From Xanthomonas bromi (GTDB lineage: Bacteria > Pseudomonadota > Gammaproteobacteria > Xanthomonadales > Xanthomonadaceae), in the NCBI RefSeq assembly GCF_900092025.1, contig NZ_FLTX01000006.1, positions 21,783-85,782 on the forward strand: a DNA stretch of 64,000 nucleotides. Reading direction: 5' to 3'. Both the position numbers and the translations under genes were made by a program. The notes beneath the pieces were generated by a model that worked only from the letters and a program-made list of their open reading frames with translations, was not told where the DNA came from and did no database searches. Numbering within the stretch: position 1 is the first letter of the stretch; the number at the start of each line of letters is the position of its first letter. This document shows positions 54,238 to 64,000 of this stretch, in pieces.

Positions 54238-57078
54238 TCAGATCTTGGCGCGCTGCTCGCGCAGGCCGGTCAGTTGCATGGTCCAGTCGTTCAAGCGCGC
54301 ACGCTCCTGCTCGACCACCGCGGCCGGTGCGTTTTGCACGAAGGTGGCGCTGCCGAGTTTGCCGTTGCACTTGCCAATCTCCGCTTCCACGCGCTTGATT
54401 TCCTTGTCCAGGCGGGTGCGTTCGGCATCCATGTCGACCAGGCCTTCCAGCGGCACCAGTAGCGTGAGTTCGCCGACGATGGCGGCGGCCGACGGCGGCG
54501 TGTCCTGGCCGGCGTCCAACCAGTCGATGCTCTCCAGCTTGAGCAGGAACGACAGCTGCGAGGCAAAACGGGCAACGCGCGGGCGGTCGTCGGCGGTGCC
54601 GGCTTGCAGCAGCAAACCCACCTGCTTGGAGGGCGGTACGTTCAATTCGCTGCGCACGCGGCGCAGCGCCGACACCATCGATTTCAGCCATTCGACATCG
54701 GCTTCGGCGCTGGCATAGCCGCTGGTATCGACATCGCCAACCTGCGGGAAGCGCTGCAGCGAAATCGTCGCGGTGGTGATGCCCAGGCGCGGTGCGACCT
54801 GCTGCCACAACTCTTCGGTGACGAACGGGGTGAGCGGGTGCAACAGGCGCAGCAGCGATTCGAGCACATACAGCAGGGTGTGGCGCGTGCTCACGGCGGC
54901 ATCGTTGTCCTGCACCGCACCGTTGAGCGCAGGCTTTGCCAGCTCCACGAACCAATCGCAGAACGCATTCCAGGCGAATTCGTACAACGCCTGCGTCAGC
55001 AGGTCGAAGCGATAGTTGGCGTAGTGCGCGTGGGTTTCCGCAGTGACCTTGTCCAGCCGCGCCAGGATCCACTTCTCCGCTTCGGTGCGCGGTTGCGGCA
55101 CGCCGGCAAAACGCGCGCCTTCGGTGTTCATCAGCACGAAGCGCGTGGCGTTCCACAGCTTGTTGCAGAAGTTCTTGTAGCCCTCGGCGCGGCCCAGATC
55201 GAACTTGATGTCGCGGCCATGCGTAGCAAGTGCGGCGATGGTGAAGCGCAGCGCATCGGCACCGTGGGCGATGATGCCGTCCGGGAATTCCTTGCGCGTG
55301 GCTTTTTCGATCTTCTCGGCCATGCGCGGCTGCATCAAGCCATTGGTGCGCTTGGCCACCAGGTTCTCGATGCTGATGCCGTCGATGATGTCCAGCGGGT
55401 CGAGCACATTGCCCTTGGACTTGGACATCTTCTGGCCCTGCGCATCGCGAATCAGACCGGTGATGTAGACATCGCGGAACGGCACCTGGCCGGTGAAGCT
55501 GTCGGTGGCCATGATCATGCGGGCCACCCAGAAGAAGATGATGTCGAAGCCGGTGACCAGCACGCTGGACGGCAGATAGCGGGCGAAACCGCGTTCGGCC
55601 ATCGCATCGGCGTCCGGCCAGCCCAGCGTGGAAAATGGCCACAGTTGCGAGGAGAACCAGGTTTCGAGCACGTCGCTGTCCTGATGCAAGGCGATCTCGG
55701 TACCCAAACCGTGCTTGGCGCGTACCTCGGCTTCGTCGTGGCCGACGTAGCACTTGCCGGCCTCGTCGAACCACGCCGGAATGCGATGGCCCCACCACAG
55801 CTGGCGGCTGATGCACCAATCCTGGATGTTTTCCATCCAGTGGCGATAGGTGTTGATCCAGTTCGGCGGCACGAATTTGATCTTGCCGGTTTCGACCTGT
55901 TCCAGGCCACGCTTGGCCAGTGCGTCCATCTTCACGAACCACTGGTCGGTGAGATACGGCTCGATCACCTGGCCGGTGCGGTCGCCGCGCGGAACTTGCA
56001 GTTTGTGCGGTTTGGTTTCCACCAACAGGCCGAGGTCTTCCAGTTCGGACAGCACCAGCTTGCGTGCGTCGTAGCGATCCAGACCGCGATAGCGCTCCGG
56101 CGCTTCGTCGTTGAGGGTTGCGGTGACGGTGAACAGGTTGATCATCGGCAGCGAGTGCCGCACACCCACCTGGTAATCGTTGAAATCATGCGCAGGCGTG
56201 ACCTTGACCACGCCGGTGCCGAAGGCGCGATCGACATACTCGTCGGTGATCACCGGAACCTGGCGGCCGGTCAGCGGCAGCACGATGCGTGCGCTGTGCA
56301 GGGTGGCGTAGCGCGCATCGTCCGGGTGCACCATCACGGCGGTGTCGCCCAGCATGGTTTCCGGGCGCGTGGTGGCCACCACCAGGTAATCGCGGATTTC
56401 GCGCAGGATTTCGACGCCGTCGGCATCGTGCTCGACGTGCGCGTAGGTCACGCCATCGGCCAGCGGATAGCGGATCGACCACAAAAAGCCGTCTTCTTCG
56501 ACGTTTTCCACTTCCAGATCGGAGATGGCGGTCTTCAGCACCGGGTCCCAGTTGACCAGGCGCTGGCCGCGATAGATCAGGCCCTGCTCGTACCAGCGCA
56601 CGAAGGCTTCGTTGACCGCGGCCGACGGCTGCGCGTCCATGGTGAAGGTACTGCGCGACCAGTCGCTGGAGGTGCCCAAACGGCGCATCTGGCGCTCGAT
56701 GGTGTCGCCGGATTCGGCCTTCCATTCCCACACCTTGGCGATGAAGCCCTCGCGCCCGAGCGAATCGCGCGTGTCGCCATTGCCCTCCAGCGCCAGGTTG
56801 CGCGACACCACCATCTCGGTGGCGATACCGGCGTGGTCGGTGCCCACCTGCCACAGCGTGTCGAAGCCGCGCATGCGGTGATAGCGCACCAGCGCATCCA
56901 TCAGCGTCTGCTGAAACGCATGCCCCATGTGCAGCGTGCCGGTCACGTTCGGCGGCGGCAGCAGCACGGTATAGGGCTCGCCCTTGCCGGACGGCACGAA
57001 GTAACCGGCCGCCTCCCACTGCGCGTACAGGCGCGATTCGAAGGAAGCGGGGTCGTAGCTGGAGGCGAGGGTGGTCAT
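54238..57078 (-). CDS. valS: Valyl-tRNA synthetase
   Basis: 946 aa from the ATG at 57078 ([20 protein letters not shown]); an ATG at 57126 would add 16 residues. A class I synthetase: HIGH motif as TLHMGHAFQ, the editing domain in the first half, [12 protein letters not shown], the anticodon-binding helical domain, and a C-terminal coiled coil ([20 protein letters not shown]) typical of ValRS. It charges tRNA-Val and edits mischarged Thr. Last gene of the pepA-holC-valS arrangement conserved in gammaproteobacteria. Confidence 0.97.
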   Translation of the reverse strand: MTTLASSYDPASFESRLYAQWEAAGYFVPSGKGEPYTVLLPPPNVTGTLHMGHAFQQTLMDALVRYHRMRGFDTLWQVGTDHAGIATEMVVSRNLALEGNGDTRDSLGREGFIAKVWEWKAESGDTIERQMRRLGTSSDWSRSTFTMDAQPSAAVNEAFVRWYEQGLIYRGQRLVNWDPVLKTAISDLEVENVEEDGFLWSIRYPLADGVTYAHVEHDADGVEILREIRDYLVVATTRPETMLGDTAVMVHPDDARYATLHSARIVLPLTGRQVPVITDEYVDRAFGTGVVKVTPAHDFNDYQVGVRHSLPMINLFTVTATLNDEAPERYRGLDRYDARKLVLSELEDLGLLVETKPHKLQVPRGDRTGQVIEPYLTDQWFVKMDALAKRGLEQVETGKIKFVPPNWINTYRHWMENIQDWCISRQLWWGHRIPAWFDEAGKCYVGHDEAEVRAKHGLGTEIALHQDSDVLETWFSSQLWPFSTLGWPDADAMAERGFARYLPSSVLVTGFDIIFFWVARMIMATDSFTGQVPFRDVYITGLIRDAQGQKMSKSKGNVLDPLDIIDGISIENLVAKRTNGLMQPRMAEKIEKATRKEFPDGIIAHGADALRFTIAALATHGRDIKFDLGRAEGYKNFCNKLWNATRFVLMNTEGARFAGVPQPRTEAEKWILARLDKVTAETHAHYANYRFDLLTQALYEFAWNAFCDWFVELAKPALNGAVQDNDAAVSTRHTLLYVLESLLRLLHPLTPFVTEELWQQVAPRLGITTATISLQRFPQVGDVDTSGYASAEADVEWLKSMVSALRRVRSELNVPPSKQVGLLLQAGTADDRPRVARFASQLSFLLKLESIDWLDAGQDTPPSAAAIVGELTLLVPLEGLVDMDAERTRLDKEIKRVEAEIGKCNGKLGSATFVQNAPAAVVEQERARLNDWTMQLTGLREQRAKI

Positions 57079-57087
57079 AGTGGGGCT

Positions 57088-57115
57088 GGGATTCGTTGAT
57101 TCGGGATTCGGGATT
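57088..57115. repeat. Iterated GATTCGG tract between holC and valS
   Basis: GGGATTCG at 57088-57095 is followed by three near-tandem GATTCGG-type units at 57098-57115. Similar GATTCCC/GGGAATC units recur at 57251-57262, 57705-57716 and 57794-57821. They look like the low-complexity GATTCCC tracts that are common in Xanthomonas intergenic regions. Confidence 0.6.
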
Positions 57116-57272
57116 AGTTGCGTCATGGGGCCGGCGAGAATCGCTGGCAATCCACTCAATAACGTCAGTGTTGGTGCGATGGAGCGAACATCGGCCGTTT
57201 TCGATTGGTCGTTGGATGTAGCCTCGGGGCACGCAGAAATCTGCTCTGACGAATCCCCAATCCCCGCCCCAC

Positions 57273-57698
57273 TCACATGTCGTACTTGGTCAGTTCCAGG
57301 CCCAGGGCCTTGTACTGCTTCCAGCGTTCGCGCAGCGGTTCGCGGGCGGCGGGATCAGCGGGCACCACTTCCAGCACGCGGTCGCAGGCGCCCAGGAACG
57401 GGTCGTCGCGCAGGTTGATGACCAGGGGGCGCGAGGGCGCGGCGAACTCTGGCGTGGCGATCAGCACCGGCGCCAGTTCGTCCTCCTCGTCGGTGCCGGC
57501 GATCTGGTGCGGCACGTAGGCTTCGTCGTCGAATGCCCACAACAAGTCGTCCAGCGCCTCGGCCTGTGCGGCATCGCGCGCCAGGATCAGCGTGGACAGG
57601 TTGGCATCGTTGGCCTTGCGCGCCAGCTCGCACACCAGCCGCAGCGGTTCGTTGAGGAAGCGCGGCTTGGCGATCAGGTAGAAGTCGGCACGGGGCAT
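57273..57698 (-). CDS. holC: DNA polymerase III chi subunit
   Basis: 141 aa. [26 protein letters not shown] at the N-terminus and [24 protein letters not shown] in the second half match HolC. It binds psi (HolD) in the clamp-loader and contacts single-strand binding protein. An acidic loop ([10 protein letters not shown]) is present. It lies between pepA and valS as in other gammaproteobacteria. Confidence 0.92.
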   Translation of the reverse strand: MPRADFYLIAKPRFLNEPLRLVCELARKANDANLSTLILARDAAQAEALDDLLWAFDDEAYVPHQIAGTDEEDELAPVLIATPEFAAPSRPLVINLRDDPFLGACDRVLEVVPADPAAREPLRERWKQYKALGLELTKYDM

Positions 57699-57743
57699 CA
57701 GGGCAGGGAATCGGGAGAGGAAAATTGGGAATGGTCACGGCAC

Positions 57744-57768
57744 CGCCGCGACCTCGAAGGTCGCGGCG
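57744..57768. repeat. Perfect stem-loop between pepA and holC
   Basis: CGCCGCGACCT and its exact complement AGGTCGCGGCG (11 bp) enclose a 3-base loop CGA. No T-run follows on either strand. It could adjust the ratio of pepA to holC-valS mRNA, or be a member of a dispersed repeat family. Confidence 0.65.
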
Positions 57769-57793
57769 ATGACTGAGAGAAGATGGAATTCAC

Positions 57794-57821
57794 GATTCCC
57801 TATTCCCGATTCTCAATTCCC
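57794..57821. repeat. GATTCCC-type tract after pepA
   Basis: Units of the form GATTCCC, TATTCCC, GATTCTC and AATTCCC follow each other directly. It lies at the 3' side of pepA (stop at 57813-57815) and overlaps the last codons. It mirrors the GATTCGG tract upstream of valS. Confidence 0.55.
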
Positions 57822-59294
57822 ACCTGCGGCGCGATCCAGCAACCACTGCGTCAGCAGGCCGACCGGGCGACCGGTGGCCATGCCGCGCTTGCCTTCGTCG
57901 CTGGCCACGCCGGCGATGTCCAGATGCGCCCAGCGCTGGTTCTCGGTGAAGCGCGACAGGAAGCAGCCCGCGGTGATCGCGCCGCCCCAGCGGCCGCCGA
58001 TGTTGTAGACGTCGGCGAAGGTGGAATCCAGCAGGCCCTGGTACTCGTCCCACAGCGGCAGGCGCCAGGCGCGGTCGAACACGTGCTCGCCGGCGGCCAG
58101 AAGTTCATTGGCCAGGTCGTCGTGCTTGCTCATCAGGCCGGCAGTCTGGTGGCCCAGCGCCACCATGCAGGCACCGGTCAACGTGGCCACGTCCACCAGC
58201 GCTTCGGGGTTGAAACGCTCGGCGTAGGTCAGCGCATCGCACAGGATCAGGCGACCTTCGGCGTCGGTATTGCCGACCTCGATGGTCTTGCCGGACATAC
58301 TGGTGATCACGTCCGACGGGCGGTAGGCATTGCCGTCGATGGCGTTTTCCACCGCCGGCACCACCACCACCAGGTTGATCGGCAGTTCGGCCTTGACCGT
58401 GGCCACGAAGGTGCCGATGACGTTGGCGCCACCGCACATGTCGTACTTCATTTCCTCGATGCCGCCCTGCGTCTTGAGATTGACGCCGCCGGTATCGAAG
58501 GTGATGCCCTTGCCGACCAGTACATACGGGCGCGCGTCGCCGCCGCCGTTCCACTTCAGCACGATCAGGCGCGGGCGGTTCGCCGAACCGCGCGCCACCG
58601 ACAGCAGCGAGCCCATGCCCAGCGCGTCCATCTGCGCCTCATCCAGGATCTCGGCTTCGGCGCCGGTGTACTTGCCGGCAAATGCAGCCGCGGTGTCGGC
58701 CAGGTAGGCCGGGGTGCAGTAGTTGGGCGGCAGGTTGCCCAGCTCGCGGGCAAATTCCACGCCCTCGGCGGTGGCCACGCCCACGGCCAATGCGCGGGCG
58801 TCGTCGCCGGCGATGGCCAGGGTGGTCAGGCCGCTCTCGTCGACCTTCTTCTTGCCCAGGGTGGCGGTGTAGCGGTATGCGGCGTGGTCGCTGACGATCA
58901 CGGCCTGGCGGATGTTCCAGGCGCTGTCGCGGGCCTTGACGGTGAGCTCGGTCAGGGTCAGCAGGGCGGTGCCGACTGCGCCGGTTTTCAGCGCACGGGT
59001 CGCATCGCCGATCGCCTTCAGGTAGGGCGCCACGCCGAATTTTCCGGCTTCGCCCAGCCCGACCACCAGCACGCGCGGGGCGCTGACGCCCGGCAGGTCG
59101 TGGACCAGGGTGGTGCTGCCGGTCTTGCCGGCCACGTCGCCGCGTGCCACCAAGGCCGTCAAACGGCCCTGGCTGGCGCTGTCCAGCGCCTGGGCAGCGG
59201 GCGAAAGGGTCTTGTCGGCGAACACGCCAACCACGATGCAGTCGACGGCAGCGCTTGCCGGCGCGTCTTGGTTCAGGGTGAATTGCAGGGCCAT
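57813..59294 (-). CDS. pepA: Leucyl aminopeptidase (cytosol aminopeptidase A)
   Basis: 493 aa. The M17 family C-terminal catalytic domain includes [20 protein letters not shown] (metal-binding Lys and Asp), [12 protein letters not shown] and the signature [14 protein letters not shown] with its Asp-Glu metal ligands. An N-terminal macro-like domain is present. It removes N-terminal amino acids with two metal ions; in E. coli PepA is also a DNA-binding architectural protein for Xer recombination, which is of interest since xerD lies 4 kb away. Divergent from lptF over 107 bp. Confidence 0.97.
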   Translation of the reverse strand: MALQFTLNQDAPASAAVDCIVVGVFADKTLSPAAQALDSASQGRLTALVARGDVAGKTGSTTLVHDLPGVSAPRVLVVGLGEAGKFGVAPYLKAIGDATRALKTGAVGTALLTLTELTVKARDSAWNIRQAVIVSDHAAYRYTATLGKKKVDESGLTTLAIAGDDARALAVGVATAEGVEFARELGNLPPNYCTPAYLADTAAAFAGKYTGAEAEILDEAQMDALGMGSLLSVARGSANRPRLIVLKWNGGGDARPYVLVGKGITFDTGGVNLKTQGGIEEMKYDMCGGANVIGTFVATVKAELPINLVVVVPAVENAIDGNAYRPSDVITSMSGKTIEVGNTDAEGRLILCDALTYAERFNPEALVDVATLTGACMVALGHQTAGLMSKHDDLANELLAAGEHVFDRAWRLPLWDEYQGLLDSTFADVYNIGGRWGGAITAGCFLSRFTENQRWAHLDIAGVASDEGKRGMATGRPVGLLTQWLLDRAAGGN

Positions 59295-59401
59295 TGATCA
59301 GATTCCGTAGGCAAATCCGTACAATCGCGGGCTGTTTACGCCAACCGGACTAGGCTGGCGGCGCCGCGAACGAATCCGAGAGTTTAAAACAAGCCCACCC
59401 C

Positions 59402-60484
59402 ATGCCGAAGCTCGATCGATACCTGCTTAGCGATTTCACCCAGAGCTTCCTGGCCACCTTGATCGTGCTGCTGGTCGTCAGCGTCGGCGGTGTCCTGGTG
59501 GATATCCTCGGCAATATCGCCGATGGCCGCATCCCGGCTCGCTTGCTGCTGTCGCAGGTGGGGCTGCAATTCGTGGCTTACCTGCCCATCATCCTGCCGC
59601 TGGCGTTGATGCTGGGCCTGTTGTTGGCACTGGCGCGGCTGTACCGCGATTCAGAAATGGCCGTCATCACCGCCATTGGCGTCGGCCCCAAGCGCATGTT
59701 GCGCCCAATGCTGATGCTGGTGGTGCCGGTGGTGGTGATCATCGGGCTGTGCTCGCTGTGGCTTGGCCCTTGGGCGAGCCGCACCGCCGAGGCGATGCTG
59801 GAAGATGCCAACCGCAGCGTGCTGATGGCCGGCCTGGAATCGGGCCAGTTCACGCCGTTGTCCGGCGGTGGGGTGGTGTACATGCAGACGATCTCTGCCG
59901 ACGGCAAGGGCCTGGGCAAGGTCTTCATGCAGCGGCAGCAAAACGACCGCATCGATGTGGTCACCGCCGACCGCGGCGCCATGTTCTTCGAAGGCAAGAC
60001 CGACCGTTACCTGCGCCTGGACGATGGCTACCGGACCGAGGGTCCGGCGGGCGGCGCCACCTTGGACTATCGTTTGATGAAGTTCGCCAGCAGCGACATC
60101 GCCTTGCCTGACCGCACCCGGGTGCACGATGCCAACGACCCGGAAGTGATGTGGACCACCCAACTGCTGTCCGACCAGCGGCCCGCCGCGCGTGCCCAGT
60201 TGCATGAGCGCCTGGCACCGCCCTTACTGGCCCTGGCGTTTGCATTGCTCACCTTGCCGCTGTCGCGCAGCGCGCCGCGGCAACAGCGCTATGGACGGAT
60301 CATGTTGGCGTTCCTGGCCTACATGGTGGGCACCAATCTGATGATCGTCGGCACCCAGTGGATCGCCAACGGCAAGACCCCGGCGGCGCTGGGCCTGTGG
60401 TGGCTGACGCTGCCGCTGCTGTCAGTGGCGGTGTGGGCGTATGCGCGCGATGGCCGCGTGCGTCGGCCGAGGGCACGCGCATGA
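59402..60484 (+). CDS. lptF: LPS export permease LptF
   Basis: 360 aa. Six transmembrane helices in two groups of three surround a periplasmic beta-jellyroll domain. The N-terminus LDRYLLSDFTQSFLATLIVLLVV and the segment ALMLGLLLALARLYRDSEM (coupling helix for LptB) fit LptF. Together with LptG and the LptB ATPase it extracts LPS from the inner membrane. The stop overlaps lptG (ATGA). Confidence 0.95.
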   Translation: MPKLDRYLLSDFTQSFLATLIVLLVVSVGGVLVDILGNIADGRIPARLLLSQVGLQFVAYLPIILPLALMLGLLLALARLYRDSEMAVITAIGVGPKRMLRPMLMLVVPVVVIIGLCSLWLGPWASRTAEAMLEDANRSVLMAGLESGQFTPLSGGGVVYMQTISADGKGLGKVFMQRQQNDRIDVVTADRGAMFFEGKTDRYLRLDDGYRTEGPAGGATLDYRLMKFASSDIALPDRTRVHDANDPEVMWTTQLLSDQRPAARAQLHERLAPPLLALAFALLTLPLSRSAPRQQRYGRIMLAFLAYMVGTNLMIVGTQWIANGKTPAALGLWWLTLPLLSVAVWAYARDGRVRRPRARA

Positions 60485-61587
60485 GGCTGATGCCGCGGGT
60501 CCATGATTGGTATGTCGGCCGCGTGGTGGTGTCCACCGTGCTGCTGACCTGGGCGGTGCTGCTGGGGCTGGATCTGGTCAATGCCTTCGCCAGCGAGGCC
60601 AAGAACATCGGTCAGGGCAGCTACACCTTCGGCCATGTCGTGGCGTATGTGGCCTACACGGTGCCGCGCCGTGCCTACACCTTGTTCCCCACCGCTGCGG
60701 TGATCGGCGCGTTGATGGGCCTGGGGCAACTGGCGGCCACCTCGGAACTGACCGCATTGCGCGCGCTGGGCGTGTCGCGCAAGCGCATGTCCGCCTCGGT
60801 GGTCGCTGCGATGGCCTTGCTGACCGCCACCATGGTGATCAGCGGCGAGACCATCGGGCCGTGGGCGCAGAACCAGGCCGATACGCTCAAGACCAGCGCC
60901 CGTTACAACAGCGACATGGCCATGGCGCGTTATTCCGGTCTGTGGGCACGCGAGGGCGACACCTTCCTCAATGCACTGAGCGGCGAAGAAAAATTGCTCG
61001 ACAGCGGCGGCACCGCGCTGGCCTTGCACGACGTGCGCCTGTACCACCTGGACACCGCCGGCCGGATGCAGCAACTGACCTATGCAGCCGTGGCCGAACA
61101 TCGCGATGGCCGCTGGACCTTGCGCCAGGTGCGTCGCGACACCTTCCAGGAACGCTCGGTGCAGCGCGAGACCTTCCCGGAATTGCCCTGGCAATCGCAG
61201 TTGAGCCCGGCAGCACTGGCGGCCGGGCTTGCCAAGCCGCGCAACCTGTCTGCCCGCGATCTGGAGAAGAGCATCGAATACCGTCGCCGCAACGGGCTGG
61301 ATGCGCGCGACTACGAAGATCAGTATTGGAGCCGTTGGTTCTATCCGGTCAACGTGCTGGCGCTCTGCATGGCGGCCATTCCGTTCTCGTTCGGTTCGCT
61401 GCGTAGCGGCGGTCTGGGCAAGCGCTTGTTCCTGGGCATCCTGTTCGCGCTGGGCTTCTGGCTATTGCAGCTGTTCTTTGGCCGCATGGCCGGCGCGCTC
61501 AAGCTGGACTACCGCATCGCCTACGCGCTGCCGCCGATGGTGATGCTGGGGGTGTCGGCGTGGTTGTTCCGGCGGCGAAGCAGCTAA
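60481..61587 (+). CDS. lptG: LPS export permease LptG
   Basis: 368 aa. The ATG at 60481 overlaps the lptF stop. It has the same fold as LptF: VHDWYVGRVVVSTVLLTWAVLL, AAVIGALMGLGQLAATSELTALRALGVS (coupling helix), a periplasmic jellyroll and three C-terminal helices ending WLFRRRSS. The TAA stop at 61585-61587 is part of the CTAA target duplication of the MITE-like element that begins at the next base. Confidence 0.95.
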   Translation: MRLMPRVHDWYVGRVVVSTVLLTWAVLLGLDLVNAFASEAKNIGQGSYTFGHVVAYVAYTVPRRAYTLFPTAAVIGALMGLGQLAATSELTALRALGVSRKRMSASVVAAMALLTATMVISGETIGPWAQNQADTLKTSARYNSDMAMARYSGLWAREGDTFLNALSGEEKLLDSGGTALALHDVRLYHLDTAGRMQQLTYAAVAEHRDGRWTLRQVRRDTFQERSVQRETFPELPWQSQLSPAALAAGLAKPRNLSARDLEKSIEYRRRNGLDARDYEDQYWSRWFYPVNVLALCMAAIPFSFGSLRSGGLGKRLFLGILFALGFWLLQLFFGRMAGALKLDYRIAYALPPMVMLGVSAWLFRRRSS

Positions 61588-61738
61588 GGAACCTCTGAAC
61601 AACTGTTTCGCTAGCATCCGATCAGTACCTCGGGCAGCCTCCATAACGCGCAAGTCCTTGATTCGCAGAATGAGCGACCGCCGCGATCAAGCGAAATCCC
61701 AAGTTTGCTCGCAACGCCACGAGTTGTTCAGAGATTCC
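61588..61738. mobile_element. MITE-like element with inverted ends and CTAA target duplication
   Basis: Left end GGAACCTCTGAACAACT (61588-61604) and right end AGTTGTTCAGAGATTCC (61722-61738) are inverted repeats matching at 16 of 17 positions. The 4-bp CTAA is found directly on both sides (61584-61587 and 61739-61742). Total 151 bp, no transposase, so it would have to be mobilised in trans. End and target features recall IS5-related elements, but the family is not certain. The left CTAA contains the lptG stop codon. Confidence 0.75.
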
Positions 61739-61742
61739 CTAA

Positions 61743-62280
61743 AGCGTCATGCGACGGCGAGCTGGCTCGGGTGACGCATGTGCGTGCCTGTGCGGGATTG
61801 ATCCGCAATGGGCAGCACGACGACCGAGGATCTAGGCGGCATGAGGCGACCAAGCTGAGCGGACTGGCGATGTGTGTGCCTTGCGCAGGCCTGATCGGAC
61901 AGTGGCAGCGGTTGGCGCACGCGCCGTAGGTCAACGACAAAACCGGCTGGTGTGGGAACAAGTGCCGGTCTTGCCGCAGATGGTGTTGACTTCGGCTGTA
62001 GGTCTTGAGCCTGTGTTCGGCTGGCTCCCCTACGTGGTGACATCCGTGTGGTTTGCGACACCAGCGTTCGTGCTGCTTTACGTGGTCGGTTGGGCGCTTT
62101 CAGAGTCCGTGGCCGGCCAGGGAAGGAAGCATCGGCCAGGCAGGATGGGGGGGGCTGCACTCGGCCTGGGCGCTGAGCGCGATGTGTGCGTCGGGTCCAA
62201 ACAGGTGGCGCGGACTGGAAGGCCGCATCGTCGTGCCGGCACGCAGTGTCACCTGACGCGTGCCGCGCCGTGATCGCCTG
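61743..62280. other. Gene-free interval between lptG and the RDD gene
   Basis: About 540 bp. A short frame with one hydrophobic stretch (61978-62110) has no start signal or similarity I can recognise. Otherwise nothing seen. Confidence 0.5.
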
Positions 62281-62748
62281 TCAGCGCGGCGGTCTGGAAA
62301 TGCGTTGCAGCCTGGTCCCGCTTGCGCGGTCGTGCCAGGTCAGCCGATCGCGATCCAGCCACGCCCACCAGAATCCTATCCCGGCCAGCCCCAGCGACAA
62401 GGTGCCGACCGCGTAGCGGATCCACAGCGCACGCCATGAGGCCTGTGGATCGATCAGGCGCAGTCGCCATGGGCGCATGCCCAGCGTCTGCCCGCCGCGG
62501 CGCCAACTCACGGTGGCGTACACCCCGGCGGCGATCCAGCAGCACAGCCACAACAGCCATTGCCAGCCGCTGAAAGGCGCGATGTTTTCGCGCGCCGGGT
62601 GCCCGGCAAGCGTAAAGCCCAGCGTGAACGCGGTGGAGATGAGCATCGACAGCGCCAGCACCGGCCAGGCGTCGTAGCACAGCCCCAGCAGCCGCCAGCC
62701 CACCAGGGCAGGCGCGCGCTCAACGCGAGGCGAAGGGATTGCGGTCAT
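62281..62748 (-). CDS. RDD family membrane protein
   Basis: 155 aa from the ATG at 62748. The longer upstream frame lacks support. Hydrophobic helices LALSMLISTAFTLGFTLAG, WQWLLWLCCWIAAGVYATV and LSLGLAGIGFWWAWLDRD. The RDD hallmarks are WRLLGLCYDAWPVLAL (Arg, Asp) and SWRRGGQTLGMRPWRLRLID plus the closing DRLTWHDRASGTRL. Function of RDD proteins is mostly unknown; some transport ions. Convergent or unrelated to its neighbours. Confidence 0.85.
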   Translation of the reverse strand: MTAIPSPRVERAPALVGWRLLGLCYDAWPVLALSMLISTAFTLGFTLAGHPARENIAPFSGWQWLLWLCCWIAAGVYATVSWRRGGQTLGMRPWRLRLIDPQASWRALWIRYAVGTLSLGLAGIGFWWAWLDRDRLTWHDRASGTRLQRISRPPR

Positions 62749-63126
62749 GCCACGAGCATAACGGCCGCCAAGCGCGGCGCAACGCCGCGCTGCGGTAGCC
62801 GCGCTCTGGCGCTCGCGCTGACGCATTGGATAGATCGATCCACCATCAACGCAATGCTGGCGCAACGGCGGGGGCGTAATGGTGTTCGATGGTGCGGATC
62901 CCATGCCCGGAATCCACTCCCCATGGCGCCAACGCACGGTCGTGTTGACGCTGCATCTCCGGCGTCCCGTTCCGGGTTGCCTTAGCGCCTGCGGCCGATG
63001 CGTGCTAGCGACGCTTAACAACGATGCACCGCGCACTTGCACCACCGCCCAACGCACCACATCAAGCCGCATGCGACTTGCAGTGCAGCGGCGCTCAAAA
63101 CGCGCGCCACGTTTTATGCTGTGAGG
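62749..63126. other. Interval between the divergent RDD and xerD genes
   Basis: About 380 bp expected to hold both promoters. I see no gene and no distinct repeat. Confidence 0.5.
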
Positions 63127-64000
63127 ATGTCTGCCAGCAGCCCCGCCGAACGCCGTCAACTTGCCCGCCAATTGCCGCCGGTGCCGGCCGCCGATGCCAC
63201 GGTGATCGAACGCTTCCTCGACCGGTTTTGGGCCGAGCAAGGCGTGGCGCGGCAGACGCTGGAAAGCTATCGGCGCGATCTGGAAGGGCTCGCGCGCTGG
63301 CGCGACGGCAAGGGCGGTGGCCTGCCTGGTATCAATCGCGCCGCGTTGTTCGACTATTTACGCTGGCGTGCCCAGGCGAATTACTCCCCACGCAGCACGG
63401 CGCGGCTGTTGTCGACCTTGCGTGCGTTCTACGGGCTGTGCCTGCGCGATGGCGTGCGCAGCGACGACCCCACGGCCCTGATCGACCCGCCACAGCTGCC
63501 GCGCTCGCTGCCCAAGGCGTTGACCGAAAGCCAGATCGAGGCGCTGCTGGCTGCGCCCGACGTGGACGCCCCGCTGGGCCTGCGCGACCGCGCCATGCTG
63601 GAGCTGATGTACGCCGCGGGCCTGCGTGTGAGTGAGCTGGTCAACCTGCCGGCGGTCGGGGTGAATTTGCGTCAGGGCGTGTTGCGGGTGACCGGCAAGG
63701 GCAGCAAGGACCGGCTGGTGCCGCTGGGCGAGGAATCCCAGCACTGGTTGGAGCGTTACCTGCGCGAGGCGCGCTCGCTGCTGGCCGCGAACAAGCCGGT
63801 GGCGCCGGTGGACGGGCAGGTGCCGTTGTTCATCGATGCCGCCCGCCAACCGCTCAGCCGGCAGCACTTCTGGGCCTTGGTCAAACGCTACGCGGCGGTG
63901 GCCGGCATCGACCCGGCGACGGTCAGCCCGCATGGGCTGCGCCACAGTTTTGCCACCCATCTGCTCAACCACGGCGCCGACCTGCGCGCGTTGCAGATGC
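63127..64000 (+). CDS. xerD: Tyrosine recombinase XerD (3' end beyond window)
   Basis: 291 codons are visible from the ATG at 63127 (GAGG just upstream). The N-terminal SAM-like domain ([28 protein letters not shown]) is followed by the catalytic domain with Arg in [14 protein letters not shown], the beta-hairpin Lys in [14 protein letters not shown], and [19 protein letters not shown]. The second catalytic His and the nucleophilic Tyr lie past base 64000. With XerC it resolves chromosome dimers at dif. Confidence 0.95.
   Translation, partial: MSASSPAERRQLARQLPPVPAADATVIERFLDRFWAEQGVARQTLESYRRDLEGLARWRDGKGGGLPGINRAALFDYLRWRAQANYSPRSTARLLSTLRAFYGLCLRDGVRSDDPTALIDPPQLPRSLPKALTESQIEALLAAPDVDAPLGLRDRAMLELMYAAGLRVSELVNLPAVGVNLRQGVLRVTGKGSKDRLVPLGEESQHWLERYLREARSLLAANKPVAPVDGQVPLFIDAARQPLSRQHFWALVKRYAAVAGIDPATVSPHGLRHSFATHLLNHGADLRALQM

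Noticed and set aside
54604..57099. 831-codon plus-strand frame
   Set aside because: Shadow of valS.
61872..62273. Possible small membrane protein with one hydrophobic stretch
   Set aside because: No start signal, only one helix in a low-quality frame, and no recognised similarity.

Overview
The window is chromosomal DNA of a high-GC gammaproteobacterium, almost certainly a Xanthomonas. The evidence is the block lptF-lptG divergent from pepA-holC-valS, several large TonB-dependent receptors, a type II secretion cluster of the Xcs type, and an N-acetylglucosamine cluster in the order nagX-nagR-nagP-nagQ-nagB-nagA next to carbohydrate-active enzymes. No tRNA, rRNA, CRISPR array or complete insertion sequence was seen.

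Layout. 1-5764: an exported DNase I-like phosphatase (partial), then a tight + strand cluster: NMN adenylyltransferase/Nudix, nicotinamide phosphoribosyltransferase, a radical SAM protein, and a DNA-methylase-like protein fused to a nucleotidyltransferase-like domain. The first two enzymes rebuild NAD from nicotinamide. The last two are unassigned and are the best candidate for an undescribed pathway. 5839-11578: small envelope proteins (lipoprotein, glycine zipper, BON), an unknown exported protein, 6-phosphogluconate dehydrogenase and a Gfo/Idh/MocA oxidoreductase. 11864-15618: a phosphorelay cluster (membrane histidine kinase, single-domain response regulator, REC-kinase-REC hybrid). 15711-18785: folK, pteridine reductase, MidA-like methyltransferase, VanZ-like protein. 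19026-21071: a TonB-dependent receptor with a Zur-box-like promoter.

21397-27365: an Xcs type II secretion cluster in decay. Only G to N remain. A short chimeric remnant (PDZ-like plus GspF-tail-like) stands where C to F should be, gspL is split by a 7-bp tandem duplication, and the expected start of gspJ is out of frame. The neighbouring 2-oxoglutarate oxygenase appears to have lost its N-terminus at the same junction.

28089-46700: a GlcNAc/glycan utilisation region. Two TonB-dependent receptors flank a GH2 enzyme, a GH89 alpha-N-acetylglucosaminidase, the NagX acyltransferase-like membrane protein, regulators NagR (GntR) and NagQ (LacI), transporter NagP, deaminase NagB-II and deacetylase NagA. 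Candidate LacI-type and GntR-type operator sequences are visible. 46866-53584: cca, a soluble lytic transglycosylase and a fourth TonB-dependent receptor. 54238-61587: valS, holC and pepA on the minus strand, divergent from lptF-lptG. A 151-bp MITE-like element sits exactly at the lptG stop codon. 62281-64000: an RDD membrane protein and the start of xerD.

Start sites were chosen from family N-termini, Shine-Dalgarno sequences and overlaps. Names rest on motifs read by eye, without any database search.
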